This document shows positions 24,491 through 37,233 of a stretch of DNA of 64,000 nucleotides, piece after piece. The stretch comes from Solen grandis (lineage: Eukaryota > Mollusca > Bivalvia > Adapedonta > Solenidae). Below the pieces are notes generated by a model. The model did no database searches. It saw nothing but the letters and a program-made list of their open reading frames with translations, and was not told where the DNA came from. The position numbers and the translations under genes were made by a program. Numbering within the stretch: the stretch's first letter is position 1; each line of letters begins with the position of its first letter. The stretch is from NCBI GenBank assembly GCA_021229015.1, contig CM037777.1:21264110-21328109 (forward strand), written 5' to 3'.

Positions 24491-24566
24491 ATTCTTGCCT
24501 CCAACAGGGTTTGAACCCACAACATTCAGATCCATAATTGGATACGTTACCACTGGACCAAGGATC
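24491..24566 (-). ncRNA. tRNA-like sequence (tRNA-derived SINE head or tRNA pseudogene), copy 1
   Basis: On the minus strand an A-box-like TGGTCCAGTGGTAACG lies about 33 bp before a B-box-like GGTTCAAACCC, the spacing of an internal Pol III promoter. An anticodon-arm-like hairpin (ATCCA/TGGAT) sits between. The acceptor ends (GGATCCT and TGGAGGC) do not pair, so it is not a functional tRNA. Confidence 0.5.
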
Positions 24567-25824
24567 CTTCATCTCTTTGCAACTTAATTCTAAAATCTGA
24601 CTGGCCAAAATAATCATTGGTTCTCATTTAAACAATTACTAAACATAACAAAAGTGTAACTTTTTTTACTCATACTTATACCTAAGTATGTTATTTCTTT
24701 TGATGTTTCAACATGAAAAATTTGTGGTACACTGAGATTAAATTAATGTAAATTTAGCCATAGCAGAACACTGTTTATGTGAGCTTTTACATCTTTAATT
24801 GTAGGGGGAATTTTGCTTGAAAAAGAGGGTGAAAAACCTACATTTTGACTGGAGGAATGGTGCTGATTATGATGGCCCAAAAAATGGTGATAAATAGCCT
24901 TGTTTTGGTGTTAACAGTTGATATACAACATATATATGCTCAGTTTTTTTCATAACAGGCAAGGTTATAAAGATGCATTTGATTCAATCTCAGAGGCCGT
25001 GCTGAATTCTGATTTTTATTTGGAAAATTTATTATTTTTAATAGGTTAACTGAATTACAGTCTAACCTGTGTTAAGCAGTCAGTCAAGGAAACAATAGAA
25101 AGTGGCTGGTTAATAGAAGTGAATGATGAATGAGGTTTAGATATTTAACAAAATGTAACAGTTTGAGAAAATAAAAACTGACCGCTACATGTAGACTAAC
25201 AGTTTAGTACAGGTGGCCTTTAATACAGGTTCAATTGTATATATATATCTTATAGTATTCCTTGTTCAGTAATACCATGTCAGCATTTCATTTATTCTAA
25301 ATATCAGATATAATTCTGTAAATACATAAACAATCAGTAAATTACACATTTTGTACTAAAGATTTTAACATAAAGAGGGCCATCTTTTCAACTGAACTTG
25401 TGTAATATGACAAAGAAAATGATGCTTCCCATCCTATTAACCAGGATTTTCCTTTGAAAACCCAGTGAAACATGTTTTGATTTGCTGTATTTAAAAGGTA
25501 CTTTGAATAAGATGTCCTCATATTTCAATTATATTTATATGATAAAGATTCTGATTCCAGTTATTAACTTACCTCTGCATCTCTTTCTCCATATAACTCC
25601 ATAACAGTGCTGAAACATAATTTATGATAATCATTGCAATTAATTGTTTCCAGTCCACATAAAGTGACCTGCCAATTTTGAAAGTGCAGGAGGTATAAGC
25701 TTCTCCAATGTAACATTAAGGAAAAACCATGGAATTAGGACCCATATCCATCTCCACTAGTTGCGGGCTGGGAAGTGGAGGTTAATGGGCACAATAGGTA
25801 AAAACTAGAACTCCACGAGTTGGA
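24567..25824. other. AT-rich sequence, no gene seen (copy 1)
   Basis: No coding signal or recognised repeat. An unusual palindromic phrase at 24342-24420 (AGGTTAATGTTTGTTATCG and its inverse CGATAACAAACATTAACC) forms an 18-bp-arm inverted repeat just upstream. It recurs at 31451-31529. Confidence 0.5.
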
Positions 25825-26177
25825 TGTGTCGCCTGACGATGACTTATCTGTTGACAGTAAAGATGCCAGTTTGTCATTTGCATTTAAGAATTTTGAATCA
25901 CTCCAGGTCATTGCAAGAAACATACATATCAAGTCATTCAAACTTATGGTGAAAATGTTATGCTCCGGACAAGAAATGCATTAAGAAAATCAATCCAAGG
26001 GGAATAACTTAAAAAGCGCACAAGGTAGAGTTATGGTTCTTTTGCACTGCACTCTGGTCATTGCAAGAAACATACATACAAAGTCTTAAGACATTCAAAC
26101 TTATGGTGACAAAGTTATGCTCTGGACAAGCAGATGGGGACGCCGCCGCCGCCGCGTAACTCTAGTCAGGCGACACA
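25825..26177. mobile_element. Short inverted-repeat element (MITE-like), copy 1
   Basis: TGTGTCGCCTGAC at 25825-25837 is perfectly inverted as GTCAGGCGACACA at 26165-26177, enclosing about 350 bp. The interior has two phrases in common (CATTGCAAGAAACATACATA at 25911 and 26058) and a CGCCGCCGCCGCCGC tract. No protein is encoded. The short inverted ends suggest a non-autonomous DNA element, though no target duplication was identified. Confidence 0.5.
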
Positions 26178-26783
26178 AAAATCATCACAACTGTTCAAAG
26201 AGCTAACTAAGAAGCAATTGTGTTTGTCAGAGGGTAAGGAGATGGCCTAAGTACAGGTTAGTAGTAATGAGGAAATGTTTTTAAAAGCATGTTGTTGATA
26301 ATGCACAACAACTGATGCAAGAGGATAGATGATGGACATAGTAATCAAATTTATGAAGGAGTTCTTGATCTTGTGCATTTTTCCTCATCACCAGATACAG
26401 TGAATCTCGAAGTTTTTGAGTTATTCTCCTGATAAGCAAGTCTGACAGACGGCTAACTAGATGGAAAAGGTGCCAAATATATCCTAATAGCTTTCAAGTC
26501 AATACCTTGTATATTTTTTTTAGTAATGCTCTGAGCAACTAGAAATGTATCCAGAGGACACAGATGCCCCCACCCGTTGCATTTTCCAAAATAATGTCCA
26601 AAACCCATGATCAAAAGACCAGGTAGAGTTATGGTTCTTGATCACTGCACTTTTCCTAATCACTGTCTACATATGTATATTTTAAGTTTCTTCCAATAAG
26701 GTATCCATGTACTAAATCTGATCAACATACCTCACTCCTTAAATAAGATTTTTGAGGGATACTAAAAAATAAGTTTTTAGAAA

Positions 26784-26945
26784 CAAGAGGGCCAAGATGG
26801 CCCTTAATCATGACAATTATTCTGACCAAGTTTAAAGAAGATTGGATCAAAATTGTGGCCTCTAGTGTGTAAACATCAAAATTGTTGACGACGACGGACA
26901 ATCAAGTGTCCCAAAAGCTCACCCTGAGCTATGCTCAGGTGAGCT
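26784..26945 (+). mobile_element. Minimal pearl-like element without core array (copy 1)
   Basis: Begins AACAAGAGGGCCAAGATGG and ends with the hairpin 26916-26945 (AGCTCACCCTGAGC / GCTCAGGTGAGCT). Only about 110 bp lie between, with no satellite units. The same hairpin also heads the minus-oriented element to its right. Confidence 0.6.
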
Positions 26946-27345
26946 AAAAACTTTTAAATGACATCTCCTCCTAAATCACTAAGTGGATTTTAATGACATT
27001 CAATAGGAATGATCATTGGGTGATACTGCACAAAAATAGCTAAATTCTTTCTGGTCCGCCAACCAAGATGGCCACCAGAGCTAAAAATAGACTAATCTTT
27101 GAATGACATCTCCTCATAAACCGCTGAGCAGATTTTGATAAAATTTTACAGGAATGATCCTTAGGTGGAGTACTGAGCAAAAATAGCTACAATAAGGTCT
27201 GCCTACCAAGATGGCCACCAGAACTAAAAATATATAAAATTTAGATACTTTATAATTTATTATGTGTATTTTTTTTCCCTTACTTGAGCATTTTCTCTCC
27301 AGCAGTTGAATTCCAGTGAGCAATTAAGGGCCATCATGGCCCTCT
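26916..27345 (-). mobile_element. Pearl-like element in minus orientation sharing its hairpin (copy 1)
   Basis: Reads hairpin (26916-26945), then GACATCTCCTCCTAAA...CACTAAG, two similar units with CCAAGATGGCCACCAGA (near 27063 and 27208), and ends with AGGGCCATCATGGCCCT (27327-27343), the inverted left palindrome. Confidence 0.55.
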
Positions 27346-28070
27346 TATTTCCTACATCAGTCTATGTAAATTCATGTGACCCCTGGGGCTGGGCAAATTT
27401 TGACCACAGGGACAAGATTTGAACAAAATTGGTAGATGTTCATAAGGCAATGTTATACACCAAATATATAAACTCCTGGCCTTGTAGTTTCTGAGAAGAT
27501 TTTTCTATTTAAGCCTATGTAAAATCAAGTGATTCCTGGGATGGGGCCAATATTGACCCCAGGGCCATGATTTTAACAAACCTGATAGATGTCCATAAAG
27601 CTATGTTACAAACCAATATCTTAATTCCAGGCCTTGTGGTTTCAGAGAAGATGATTTTTCTAGTTCTTTCCTATATAAGCCTATATAAAATCAGATGACC
27701 CCTAGGGCAGGGACGGGCAATTCTGACCCCAGGGTCCTGATTTGAAGAAACCTGGTAGGGGTCCACTAGGTATTGCTACACACCAAATATCTAAGCTCTA
27801 GGCCTTGTAGTTTTGTAGAAGAAGATTTTCAAATTTTGCATTTTTAAAATCTATTTTAAGCTCCTGTGACTTACTATTTCATCCAATCAAAATAATTTAA
27901 ACAATCTTGACAGAGGGCATCATAAGGATGATTCCTGTGAAGTTTGGTCAAAATCTATTTAGCGGTTTAGGAAGAGATGCTATTTAAAGGAAATTGTTTA
28001 TGCCGGACGCACGGACGGATGTCGTCTGCCAGACAAAAGGCAATCACAACAGCTCACCAACAGTACAACA
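27346..28070 (+). mobile_element. Pearl-like core array with right flank (copy 1)
   Basis: Three degenerate units with GTGACCCCTGGGGC or a variant (near 27377, 27530 and 27695) are followed by AGCTCCTGTGACTTACT, a GGACGCACGGACGG tract and a decayed terminus CAGCTCACC without its second arm. Duplicated at 34456-35165. Confidence 0.55.
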
Positions 28071-28679
28071 CTGAGTAAAATCAATTTGTTTCCAAACTTC
28101 TTTTGGAAGACTTAATTACCAGCAGTCAATCATTTGGAGGCCGTTTTCACAGGATAAACTTTATTTTAGCAATGATTGAATAAAATTCTAGCCATTGGCT
28201 CCATAGAAGAAGATTTTTCCTTTTTTAATTTTCTATACAGAGCTATTTAGGCAACCCTCTAGTGGCCTCAATTTTCAAAAGATCAACTTTATTTAGTAAT
28301 TATGGTAGAAAGTCATGAGGTGACCATTTGTGCTAAATGAAATAAAATTTTGGCTATTGGCGCCATAGAAAAAAGATTTTTTTTAAATTTTCTATATAGA
28401 TATAAAAGGAAACTAGGCAAACCCTATGGGCCTCATTTCTCAAGGGATCAACTTTATAATAACAATTAGGGTAGACATTAATGAGCTAGGTGACCATTTG
28501 TGCAAAATAAAATTAAATTCTGACCACTGGTTTCACAGAAGAATTTTTAAATTTTTGATAAAGAGTTCTATAAATATTTAAAACGATTCAAGTCATTTGA
28601 TTTTACCTGGTTTCAGATTCAAGTTTCAGATACAAACAAGATGTATTTGAAAAACACTATGCCCCATCTGATGTAACTC

Positions 28680-29300
28680 CAGAAATATGATAAAAAGAAT
28701 TACAGCATTCTCCTTAATTTTTTTAAAAATTAAGTGGAAAAAAATTTTTAATAGTTTTGATACTTTCTTTGTTATACTTCTGACAAAAATTAAGTATGAA
28801 ATTTAACCAAGGACAATAACTTCAAAAATATGATGTGCAGAGTTACAGTTCTTGAGAAAGACACTTTTCCTCTATGCAATCTATTCACCTGTAAAGTTTC
28901 AAGTTAGTAGCTTTGATACTTTAAGGTATTGCTCTGGACAACAAAATAAAGTAAACTAGAACTGCCATTGTAATGGCGCAAATACCCCCCGCATGTCGCT
29001 TTGTCATAGGGATTTTAATACAATTAATATGTAGGTCAGAGACATGTAAATGTATTGGCTCAACAAGGAAAATAAATAATATTAACACATATATTAATTT
29101 ATTTGGATGAAAATTAAGTATGAAAATTTACAAAGGGCAATAACTCCAAAATTACAAGACAGAAAGTTATGGTTCTTAATCACTGCACTCCCCCTCAATG
29201 AGGTCTATCCACATATGAGTTTCATCTTGATATCTTTTATACTTTTTGAGTTACGGCCCGGAAAACAAAGGACAATAACTCCAAAATTACTGAAAGTGCA
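28680..29300 (+). repeat. Tandem array, about 155-bp unit (copy 1)
   Basis: Units share AAAATTAAGTATGAAA, CAATAACT.CAAAA, TTATGGTTCTT and TTTGAGTTACGG. Copy 1 is contracted relative to 35790-36900 by whole units. An embedded TAGAACTGCCATTGTAATGG phrase at 28973 interrupts the array. Confidence 0.7.
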
Positions 29301-29428
29301 TCTGATGTTGAATATGTGTCAAAAGTTGTGTTCTAGAACAAGTGTGTGACAGTCATTCAGAGCCAAAAAAGCATGAAAGCTATTGTTATAAAGCAAACTT
29401 ATGTTGGAAACAAATTTACAACTTTATT

Positions 29429-29640
29429 GTTTATTGGGTTTAATGTCCCACCGATAGTATTTCAGTCATCTGGAGACAATGTCTACTTGAGACAGATATA
29501 GTGCTGCCACACTGCAGTATCACACCATAAACATGTAGCATGATACCACACCCAGTCACATTATCCTGACACCGGGCCAACCAGTCCTGCAACTACCCTT
29601 ATGTGCTGAGCACCAAGCAAGGGAGCTATAACAGTACCAC
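29429..29640 (+). repeat. Dispersed repeat with GGGTTTAATGTCCCACCGA head (copy 1)
   Basis: Starts TTTATTGGGTTTAATGTCCC and contains GACAATGTCTACTTGAGAC, CCAGTCACATTATCCTGAC and CAAGCAAGGGAGCT. The same order is found inverted at 53131-53338, proving dispersal. It is about 210 bp, non-coding and SINE-sized, but I cannot assign a family. Confidence 0.7.
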
Positions 29641-30001
29641 TTTTTACGACTTTGGTGTGTCTAAGTCGCTTAAAAACAGTTTAATCTTCTCTACATTCAA
29701 GAATTGCCATATAACTGAATAAAAATTAAGATATTTGATGAAAAAGTTTCTTGATCATTTATGTGAGTTGTTGTATGAATTCCAATGAGCCATATTTCCC
29801 AATTTCATTGTTTTGCTGATTTTATTTTTCCAATTTTCCAATTTTACCAATAAATATTCCCACTTTTTCCCCAAAAACCTGAAAAGAGCCCAAGATCTAG
29901 AACCACATTAATTTTGAATTATTCTAGGAGGGAAAGTTTTAATTGCTCTTGTTTTTGTCATTCTTTTGATTTAAAAACATGTACATACTGTGACTGGAGG
30001 C

Positions 30002-30214
30002 AGGACTATATTTATGGGCACCAACAAGCAACAAGAGCTGACAGTAAGACAGCGTGCAGGACTATATTTATGGGCACCAACAAGCAACAAGAGCTGACAG
30101 TAAGACAGCGTGCAGGACTATATTTATGGGTACCAATAAGCAACAAGAGCTGACAGTAAGACAGCGTGCAGGACTATATTTATGGGCACCAACAAGCAAC
30201 AAGAGCTGACAGTA
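30002..30214 (+). repeat. 56-bp minisatellite, about 3.8 units
   Basis: Units start at 30002, 30058, 30114 and 30170 (AGGACTATATTTATGGGCAC ... AGACAGCGTGC). The last is cut at AAGACCCC, where satellite DNA begins. The near-identity of the units implies recent expansion. Confidence 0.9.
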
Positions 30215-31252
30215 AGACCCCAGGGTCATAATTTTAACAATCATGGTAGAGAGTCATACATACTACATACTAAATATCTTAACTCGAGGCCTTGTGGTTT
30301 CTGAGAAAAAGATTTTTCAAGTTTTTTACTATATTAGCCTATGTAAAATCAAGTGACCCCTGGGGCAGGGCCAATTTTGACCCCAGGGTCATGATTTGAA
30401 CAAACTTGGTAGAGATCAACTAGACAATGCTACACACCAAATATCTTAACTCAATGCCTTGTGGTTTCTGAGAAAAAGATTTTTCAAGTTTATTTTCTAT
30501 ATTAGCCTATGTTAAATCAAGTGACCCCTGGGGCAGGGCCAATTTTGACCCCAGGGTCATAATTTTTTTCAATCTTGGTAGAGTGTCATAAGATCATGCT
30601 ACATACCAAATATTTAAACTCCATGCTTTGTGGTTTCTGAGAAGAAAATTTCTCAAGTTTTTTTCTATATTAGCCTTTGTCAAATCAGGTGACCCCTGGG
30701 GCGGGGCCAATTTTGACCCCAGGGTCATAATTTGAACAACCTTGGTAGAGAGTCATAAGATCATGCTACATACCAAAATTCAAAAGGCTAGGCCTTGTGG
30801 TTTCGGAGAAGAAGATTTTTTCAAGTTTTTCCTATATTAGCCTATGTGAAATCAAGTGACCCCTGGGGCGGGGCCAATTTTGACCCCAGGGTCATAATTT
30901 GTACAATCTTGGTAGAGAGTCATAAGATCATGCTACATACCAAAAATCAAAAGGCTAGGCCTTGTGGTTTCGGAGAAGAACATTTTTTAAATTTTCATTT
31001 TTAAAATCTATTTTTAGCTCCTGTGACCTACTTATTCACCCAATCAAAATAATTTGAACAACTTTGATAGAGGTCATAATAAGGATGATTCCTGTGAAGT
31101 TTGGTCAAAATCCATCCAGTGGTTTAGGAGGAGAAGTTGTTTAAAGGAAAAGTTGACGCAAGACGCACGCACGCACGGACGGACGGACGATGGACGCCGG
31201 ACAAAAGGCGATCACAAAACCTCACCATGAGCACGTTGTGCTCAGGTGAGCT
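30215..31252 (+). mobile_element. Pearl-like element with 168-bp core units (between and into copy 2)
   Basis: GTGACCCCTGGGGC begins units at 30353, 30521, 30689 and 30856, spacing 168, 168 and 167 bp. The right flank, GGACGGACGG tract and hairpin (31219-31252; first base pair changed to ACCTCACC) follow. No left palindrome is present because the array starts abruptly at the duplication junction. Confidence 0.7.
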
Positions 31253-31599
31253 AAAAATCGAACATCAAATAGGAATGGGGCATTTCTTTTGCCCGTCAGT
31301 TTATTTGCAGTATTTTTCAAAAATTTTGATCGGTTTAACTCGCTAAACCACTTGGTTTAATGGGTAACTTAGTATATACGACCAATCTTTGTGCGCATGT
31401 GTGTAGAGATGGTCTTGGATGGTAATGTCAAAACATAATTCCATACATTAAGTAGGTTAATGTTTGTTATCGAGGGCACAGCCGAGTGAGCGGTTTAATT
31501 TGTTAAACCCACGATAACAAACATTAACCTATACATAATAATTCTTCTGGACGGTTCCTAGGATGGACCAGTACTTTACGCCTGGGAAGGTTGTGAGGA

Positions 31600-31675
31600 A
31601 TTCTTGCCTCCAACAGGGTTTGAACCCACAACATTCAGATCCATAATTGGATACGTTACCACTGGACCAAGGATC
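31600..31675 (-). ncRNA. tRNA-like sequence, copy 2
   Basis: Second copy of the tRNA-like sequence at 24491, 7109 bp downstream in the duplicated block, with no difference seen in the A or B boxes. Confidence 0.5.
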
Positions 31676-32934
31676 CTTCATCTCTTTGCAACTTAATTCT
31701 AAAATCTGACTGGCCAAAATAATCATTGGTTCTCATTTAAACAATTACTAAACATAACAAAAGTGTAACTTTTTTTACTCATACTTATACCTAAGTATGT
31801 TATTTCTTTTGATGTTTCAACATGAAAAATTTGTGGTACACTGAGATTAAATTAATGTAAATTTAGCCATAGCAGAACACTGTTTATGTGAGCTTTTACA
31901 TCTTTAATTGTAGGGGGAATTTTGCTTGAAAAAGAGGGTGAAAAACCTACATTTTGACTGGAGGAATGGTGCTGATTATGATGGCCCAAAAAATGGTGAT
32001 AAATAGCCTTGTTTTGGTGTTAACAGTTGATATACAACATATATATGCTCAGTTTTTTTCATAACAGGCAAGGTTATAAAGATGCATTTGATTCAATCTC
32101 AGAGGCCGTGCTGAATTCTGATTTTTATTTGGAAAATTTATTATTTTTAATAGGTTAACTGAATTACAGTCTAACCTGTGTTAAGCAGTCAGTCAAGGAA
32201 ACAATAGAAAGTGGCTGGTTAATAGAAGTGAATGATGAATGAGGTTTAGATATTTAACAAAATGTAACAGTTTGAGAAAATAAAAAACTGACCGCTACAT
32301 GTAGACTAACAGTTTAGTACAGGTGGCCTTTAATACAGGTTCAATTGTATATATATATCTTATAGTATTCCTTGTTCAGTAATACCATGTCAGCATTTCA
32401 TTTATTCTAAATATCAGATATAATTCTGTAAATACATAAACAATCAGTAAATTACACATTTTGTACTAAAGATTTTAACATAAAGAGGGCCATCTTTTCA
32501 ACTGAACTTGTGTAATATGACAAAGAAAATGATGCTTCCCATCCTATTAACCAGGATTTTCCTTTGAAAACCCAGTGAAACATGTTTTGATTTGCTGTAT
32601 TTAAAAGGTACTTTGAATAAGATGTCCTCATATTTCAATTATATTTATATGATAAAGATTCTGATTCCAGTTATTAACTTACCTCTGCATCTCTTTCTCC
32701 ATATAACTCCATAACAGTGCTGAAACATAATTTATGATAATCATTGCAATTAATTGTTTCCAGTCCACATAAAGTGACCTGCCAATTTTGAAAGTGCAGG
32801 AGGTATAAGCTTCTCCAATGTAACATTAAGGAAAAACCATGGAATTAGGACCCATATCCATCTCCACTAGTTGCGGGCTGGGAAGTGGAGGTTAATGGGC
32901 ACAATAGGTAAAAACTAGAACTCCACGAGTTGGA

Positions 32935-33287
32935 TGTGTCGCCTGACGATGACTTATCTGTTGACAGTAAAGATGCCAGTTTGTCATTTGCATTTAAGAA
33001 TTTTGAATCACTCCAGGTCATTGCAAGAAACATACATATCAAGTCATTCAAACTTATGGTGAAAATGTTATGCTCCGGACAAGAAATGCATTAAGAAAAT
33101 CAATCCAAGGGGAATAACTTAAAAAGCGCACAAGGTAGAGTTATGGTTCTTTTGCACTGCACTCTGGTCATTGCAAGAAACATACATACAAAGTCTTAAG
33201 ACATTCAAACTTATGGTGACAAAGTTATGCTCTGGACAAGCAGATGGGGACGCCGCCGCCGCCGCGTAACTCTAGTCAGGCGACACA
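32935..33287. mobile_element. Short inverted-repeat element (MITE-like), copy 2
   Basis: Duplicate of the 25825 element with both 13-bp inverted ends preserved. Confidence 0.5.
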
Positions 33288-33893
33288 AAAATCATCACAA
33301 CTGTTCAAAGAGCTAACTAAGAAGCAATTGTGTTTGTCAGAGGGTAAGGAGATGGCCTAAGTACAGGTTAGTAGTAATGAGGAAATGTTTTTAAAAGCAT
33401 GTTGTTGATAATGCACAACAACTGATGCAAGAGGATAGATGATGGACATAGTAATCAAATTTATGAAGGAGTTCTTGATCTTGTGCATTTTTCCTCATCA
33501 CCAGATACAGTGAATCTCGAAGTTTTTGAGTTATTCTCCTGATAAGCAAGTCTGACAGACGGCTAACTAGATGGAAAAGGTGCCAAATATATCCTAATAG
33601 CTTTCAAGTCAATACCTTGTATATTTTTTTTAGTAATGCTCTGAGCAACTAGAAATGTATCCAGAGGACACAGATGCCCCCACCCGTTGCATTTTCCAAA
33701 ATAATGTCCAAAACCCATGATCAAAAGACCAGGTAGAGTTATGGTTCTTGATCACTGCACTTTTCCTAATCACTGTCTACATATGTATATTTTAAGTTTC
33801 TTCCAATAAGGTATCCATGTACTAAATCTGATCAACATACCTCACTCCTTAAATAAGATTTTTGAGGGATACTAAAAAATAAGTTTTTAGAAA

Positions 33894-34455
33894 CAAGAGG
33901 GCCAAGATGGCCCTTAATCATGACAATTATTCTGACCAAGTTTAAAGAAGATTGGATCAAAATTGTGGCCTCTAGTGTGTAAACATCAAAATTGTTGACG
34001 ACGACGGACAATCAAGTGTCCCAAAAGCTCACCCTGAGCTATGCTCAGGTGAGCTAAAAACTTTTAAATGACATCTCCTCCTAAATCACTAAGTGGATTT
34101 TAATGACATTCAATAGGAATGATCATTGGGTGATACTGCACAAAAATAGCTAAATTCTTTCGGTCCGCCAACCAAGATGGCCACCAGAGCTAAAAATAGA
34201 CTAATCTTTGAATGACATCTCCTCATAAACCGCTGAGCAGATTTTGATAAAATTTTACAGGAATGATCCTTAGGTGGAGTACTGAGCAAAAATAGCTACA
34301 ATAAGGTCTGCCTACCAAGATGGCCACCAGAACTAAAAATATATAAAATTTAGATACTTTATAATTTATTATGTGTATTTTTTTTCCCTTACTTGAGCAT
34401 TTTCTCTCCAGCAGTTGAATTCCAGTGAGCAATTAAGGGCCATCATGGCCCTCTT
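33894..34455. mobile_element. Paired pearl-like elements sharing one hairpin (copy 2)
   Basis: Duplicate of the 26784-27345 arrangement: left palindrome, shared hairpin at 34026-34055, then inverted left palindrome. Confidence 0.55.
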
Positions 34456-35165
34456 ATTTCCTACATCAGTCTATGTAAATTCATGTGACCCCTGGGGCTG
34501 GGCAAATTTTGACCACAGGGACAAGATTTGAACAAAATTGGTAGATGTTCATAAGGCAATGTTATACACCAAATATATAAACTCCTGGCCTTGTAGTTTC
34601 TGAGAAGATTTTTCTATTTAAGCCTATGTAAAATCAAGTGATTCCTGGGATGGGGCCAATATTGACCCCAGGGCCATGATTTTAACAAACCTGATAGATG
34701 TCCATAAAGCTATGTTACAAACCAATATCTTAATTCCAGGCCTTGTGGTTTCAGAGAAGATGATTTTTCTAGTTCTTTCCTATATAAGCCTATATAAAAT
34801 CAGATGACCCCTAGGGCAGGGACGGGCAATTCTGACCCCAGGGTCCTGATTTGAAGAAACCTGGTAGGGGTCCACTAGGTATTGCTACACACCAAATATC
34901 TAAGCTCTAGGCCTTGTAGTTTTGTAGAAGAAGATTTTCAAATTTTGCATTTTTAAAATCTATTTTAAGCTCCTGTGACTTACTATTTCATCCAATCAAA
35001 TAATTTAAACAATCTTGACAGAGGGCATCATAAGGATGATTCCTGTGAAGTTTGGTCAAAATCTATTTAGCGGTTTAGGAAGAGATGCTATTTAAAGGAA
35101 ATTGTTTATGCCGGACGCACGGACGGATGTCGTCTGCCAGACAAAAGGCAATCACAACAGCTCAC
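34456..35165 (+). mobile_element. Pearl-like core array with right flank (copy 2)
   Basis: Duplicate of 27346-28070 with a one-base deletion (CAATCAAATAATTT). Confidence 0.55.
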
Positions 35166-35789
35166 CAACAGTACAACACTGAGTAAAATCAATTTGTTTC
35201 CAAACTTCTTTTGGAAGACTTAATTACCAGCAGTCAATCATTTGGAGGCCGTTTTCACAGGATAAACTTTATTTTAGCAATGATTGAATAAAATTCTAGC
35301 CATTGGCTCCATAGAAGAAGATTTTTCCTTTTTTAATTTTCTATACAGAGCTATTTAGGCAACCCTCTAGTGGCCTCAATTTTCAAAAGATCAACTTTAT
35401 TTAGTAATTATGGTAGAAAGTCATGAGGTGACCATTTGTGCTAAATGAAATAAAATTTTGGCTATTGGCGCCATAGAAAAAAGATTTTTTTTAAATTTTC
35501 TATATAGATATAAAAGGAAACTAGGCAAACCCTATGGGCCTCATTTCTCAAGGGATCAACTTTATAATAACAATTAGGGTAGACATTAATGAGCTAGGTG
35601 ACCATTTGTGCAAAATAAAATTAAATTCTGACCACTGGTTTCACAGAAGAATTTTTAAATTTTTGATAAAGAGTTCTATAAATATTTAAAACGATTCAAG
35701 TCATTTGATTTTACCTGGTTTCAGATTCAAGTTTCAGATACAAACAAGATGTATTTGAAAAACACTATGCCCCATCTGATGTAACTCCA

Positions 35790-36900
35790 GAAATATGATA
35801 AAAAGAATTACAGTGCTTATGCATGACACTTCTCCTTAATGCGATGTATCAAGCTGTGACGTTTCAAGTTAAAAGCTTTGATACTTTGTGAGTTATTTTC
35901 TGGACAAAAATTAAGTATGGTATGAAAGTTAACAAATTGCCATAACTCCAAAATTATGATGTGCATGACACTTTTCCTCCTTGAGGTCTACCCACTTGTG
36001 AAGTTTAAAGTTAATAGTTTTGATACTTTCTTTGTTATACTTCTGACAAAAATTAAGTATGAAATTTAACCAAGGACAATAACTTCAAAAATATGATGTG
36101 CAGAGTTACAGTTCTTGAGAAAGACACTTTTCCTCTATGAGATCTATCCAGCTGTGAAATTTCGAGTTAATAGCTTTAATACTTTCTGACTTACGCTCCA
36201 GACAAAAATTAAGTATGAAATTTAAGGAAAGGGAGTAACCCCAAAAATATGATGTGCAAAGTTATGGTTCTTGTGCATGACACTTCTCCTCAATGCAATC
36301 TATTCACCTGTAAAGTTTCAAGTTAGTAGCTTTGATACTTTAAGGTATTGCTCTGGACAACAAAATAAAGTAAACTAGAACTGCCATTGTAATGGCGCAA
36401 ATACCCCCCGCATGTCGCTTTGTCATAGGGATTTTAATACAATTAATATGTAGGTCAGAGACATGTAAATGTATTGGCTCAACAAGGAAAATAAATAATA
36501 TTAACACATATATTAATTTATTTGGATGAAAATTAAGTATGAAAATTTACAAAGGGCAATAACTCCAAAATTACAAGACAGAAAGTTATGGTTCTTAATC
36601 ACTGCACTCCCCCTCAATGAGGTCTATCCACATATGAAGTTTCATCTTGATGCCTTTAATACTTTTTGAGTTACGGCCCGGACAAAAATTAAGTATGAAA
36701 ATTTACAAAGGGAAATAACTCCAAAATTACACAACAGAGAGTGATGGTTCTTAGTCAATGCACTCCCACTCAATAAGATCTATCCACTTATGAGTTTCAT
36801 CTTGATATCTTTTATACTTTTTGAGTTACGGCCCGGACAAAAATTAAGTATCAAAATTTACAAAGGACAATAACTCCAAAATTACTGAAAGTGCATCTGA
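35790..36900 (+). repeat. Tandem array, about 155-bp unit (copy 2)
   Basis: The phrase GACAAAAATTAAGTAT begins units near 35907, 36047, 36200, 36683 and 36837, spaced 140-157 bp where consecutive. It is longer than copy 1 by whole units, which accounts for the net 486-bp length difference between the duplicated blocks. Confidence 0.75.
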
Positions 36901-37021
36901 TGTTGAATATGTGTCAAAAGTTGTGTTCTAGAACAAGTGTGTGACAGTCATTCAGAGCCAAAAAAGCATGAAAGCTATTGTTATAAAGCAAACTTATGTT
37001 GGAAACAAATTTACAACTTTA

Positions 37022-37233
37022 TTGTTTATTGGGTTTAATGTCCCACCGATAGTATTTCAGTCATCTGGAGACAATGTCTACTTGAGACAGATATAGTGCT
37101 GCCACACTGCAGTATCACACCATAAACATGTAGCATGATACCACACCCAGTCACATTATCCTGACACCGGGCCAACCAGTCCTGCAACTACCCTTATGTG
37201 CTGAGCACCAAGCAAGGGAGCTATAACAGTACC
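37022..37233 (+). repeat. Dispersed repeat with GGGTTTAATGTCCCACCGA head (copy 2)
   Basis: Duplicate of 29429-29640 within the tandem block. Confidence 0.7.

Larger units (their letters stand above)
23643..30213 (+). repeat. Tandem segmental duplication, copy 1
   Basis: Sequence from about 23643 recurs at a constant offset of 7109-7110 bp up to about 28.7 kb. Differences are rare: for example GAAGATTT versus GAACATTT, one extra A near 32285, and CTTTCTGG versus CTTTCGG at 34160. After 28.7 kb the offset grows to 7595 because copy 2 has more units of a 155-bp array. Copy 1 ends inside a 56-bp minisatellite that joins directly to satellite DNA at 30213-30217. Confidence 0.9.

Noticed and set aside
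24491..24566. Functional tRNA gene
   Set aside because: A and B boxes are present but the acceptor ends do not pair and the anticodon arm is irregular, so it is listed only as tRNA-like.
25735..25941. 68-codon minus-strand frame, repeated at 32845-33051
   Set aside because: It is conserved only because the block is duplicated. It overlaps the MITE-like element and shows no domain.
29994..30214. 56-bp repeat considered as a CRISPR-like array
   Set aside because: The units are contiguous and identical throughout with no unique spacers, and the DNA is clearly animal.
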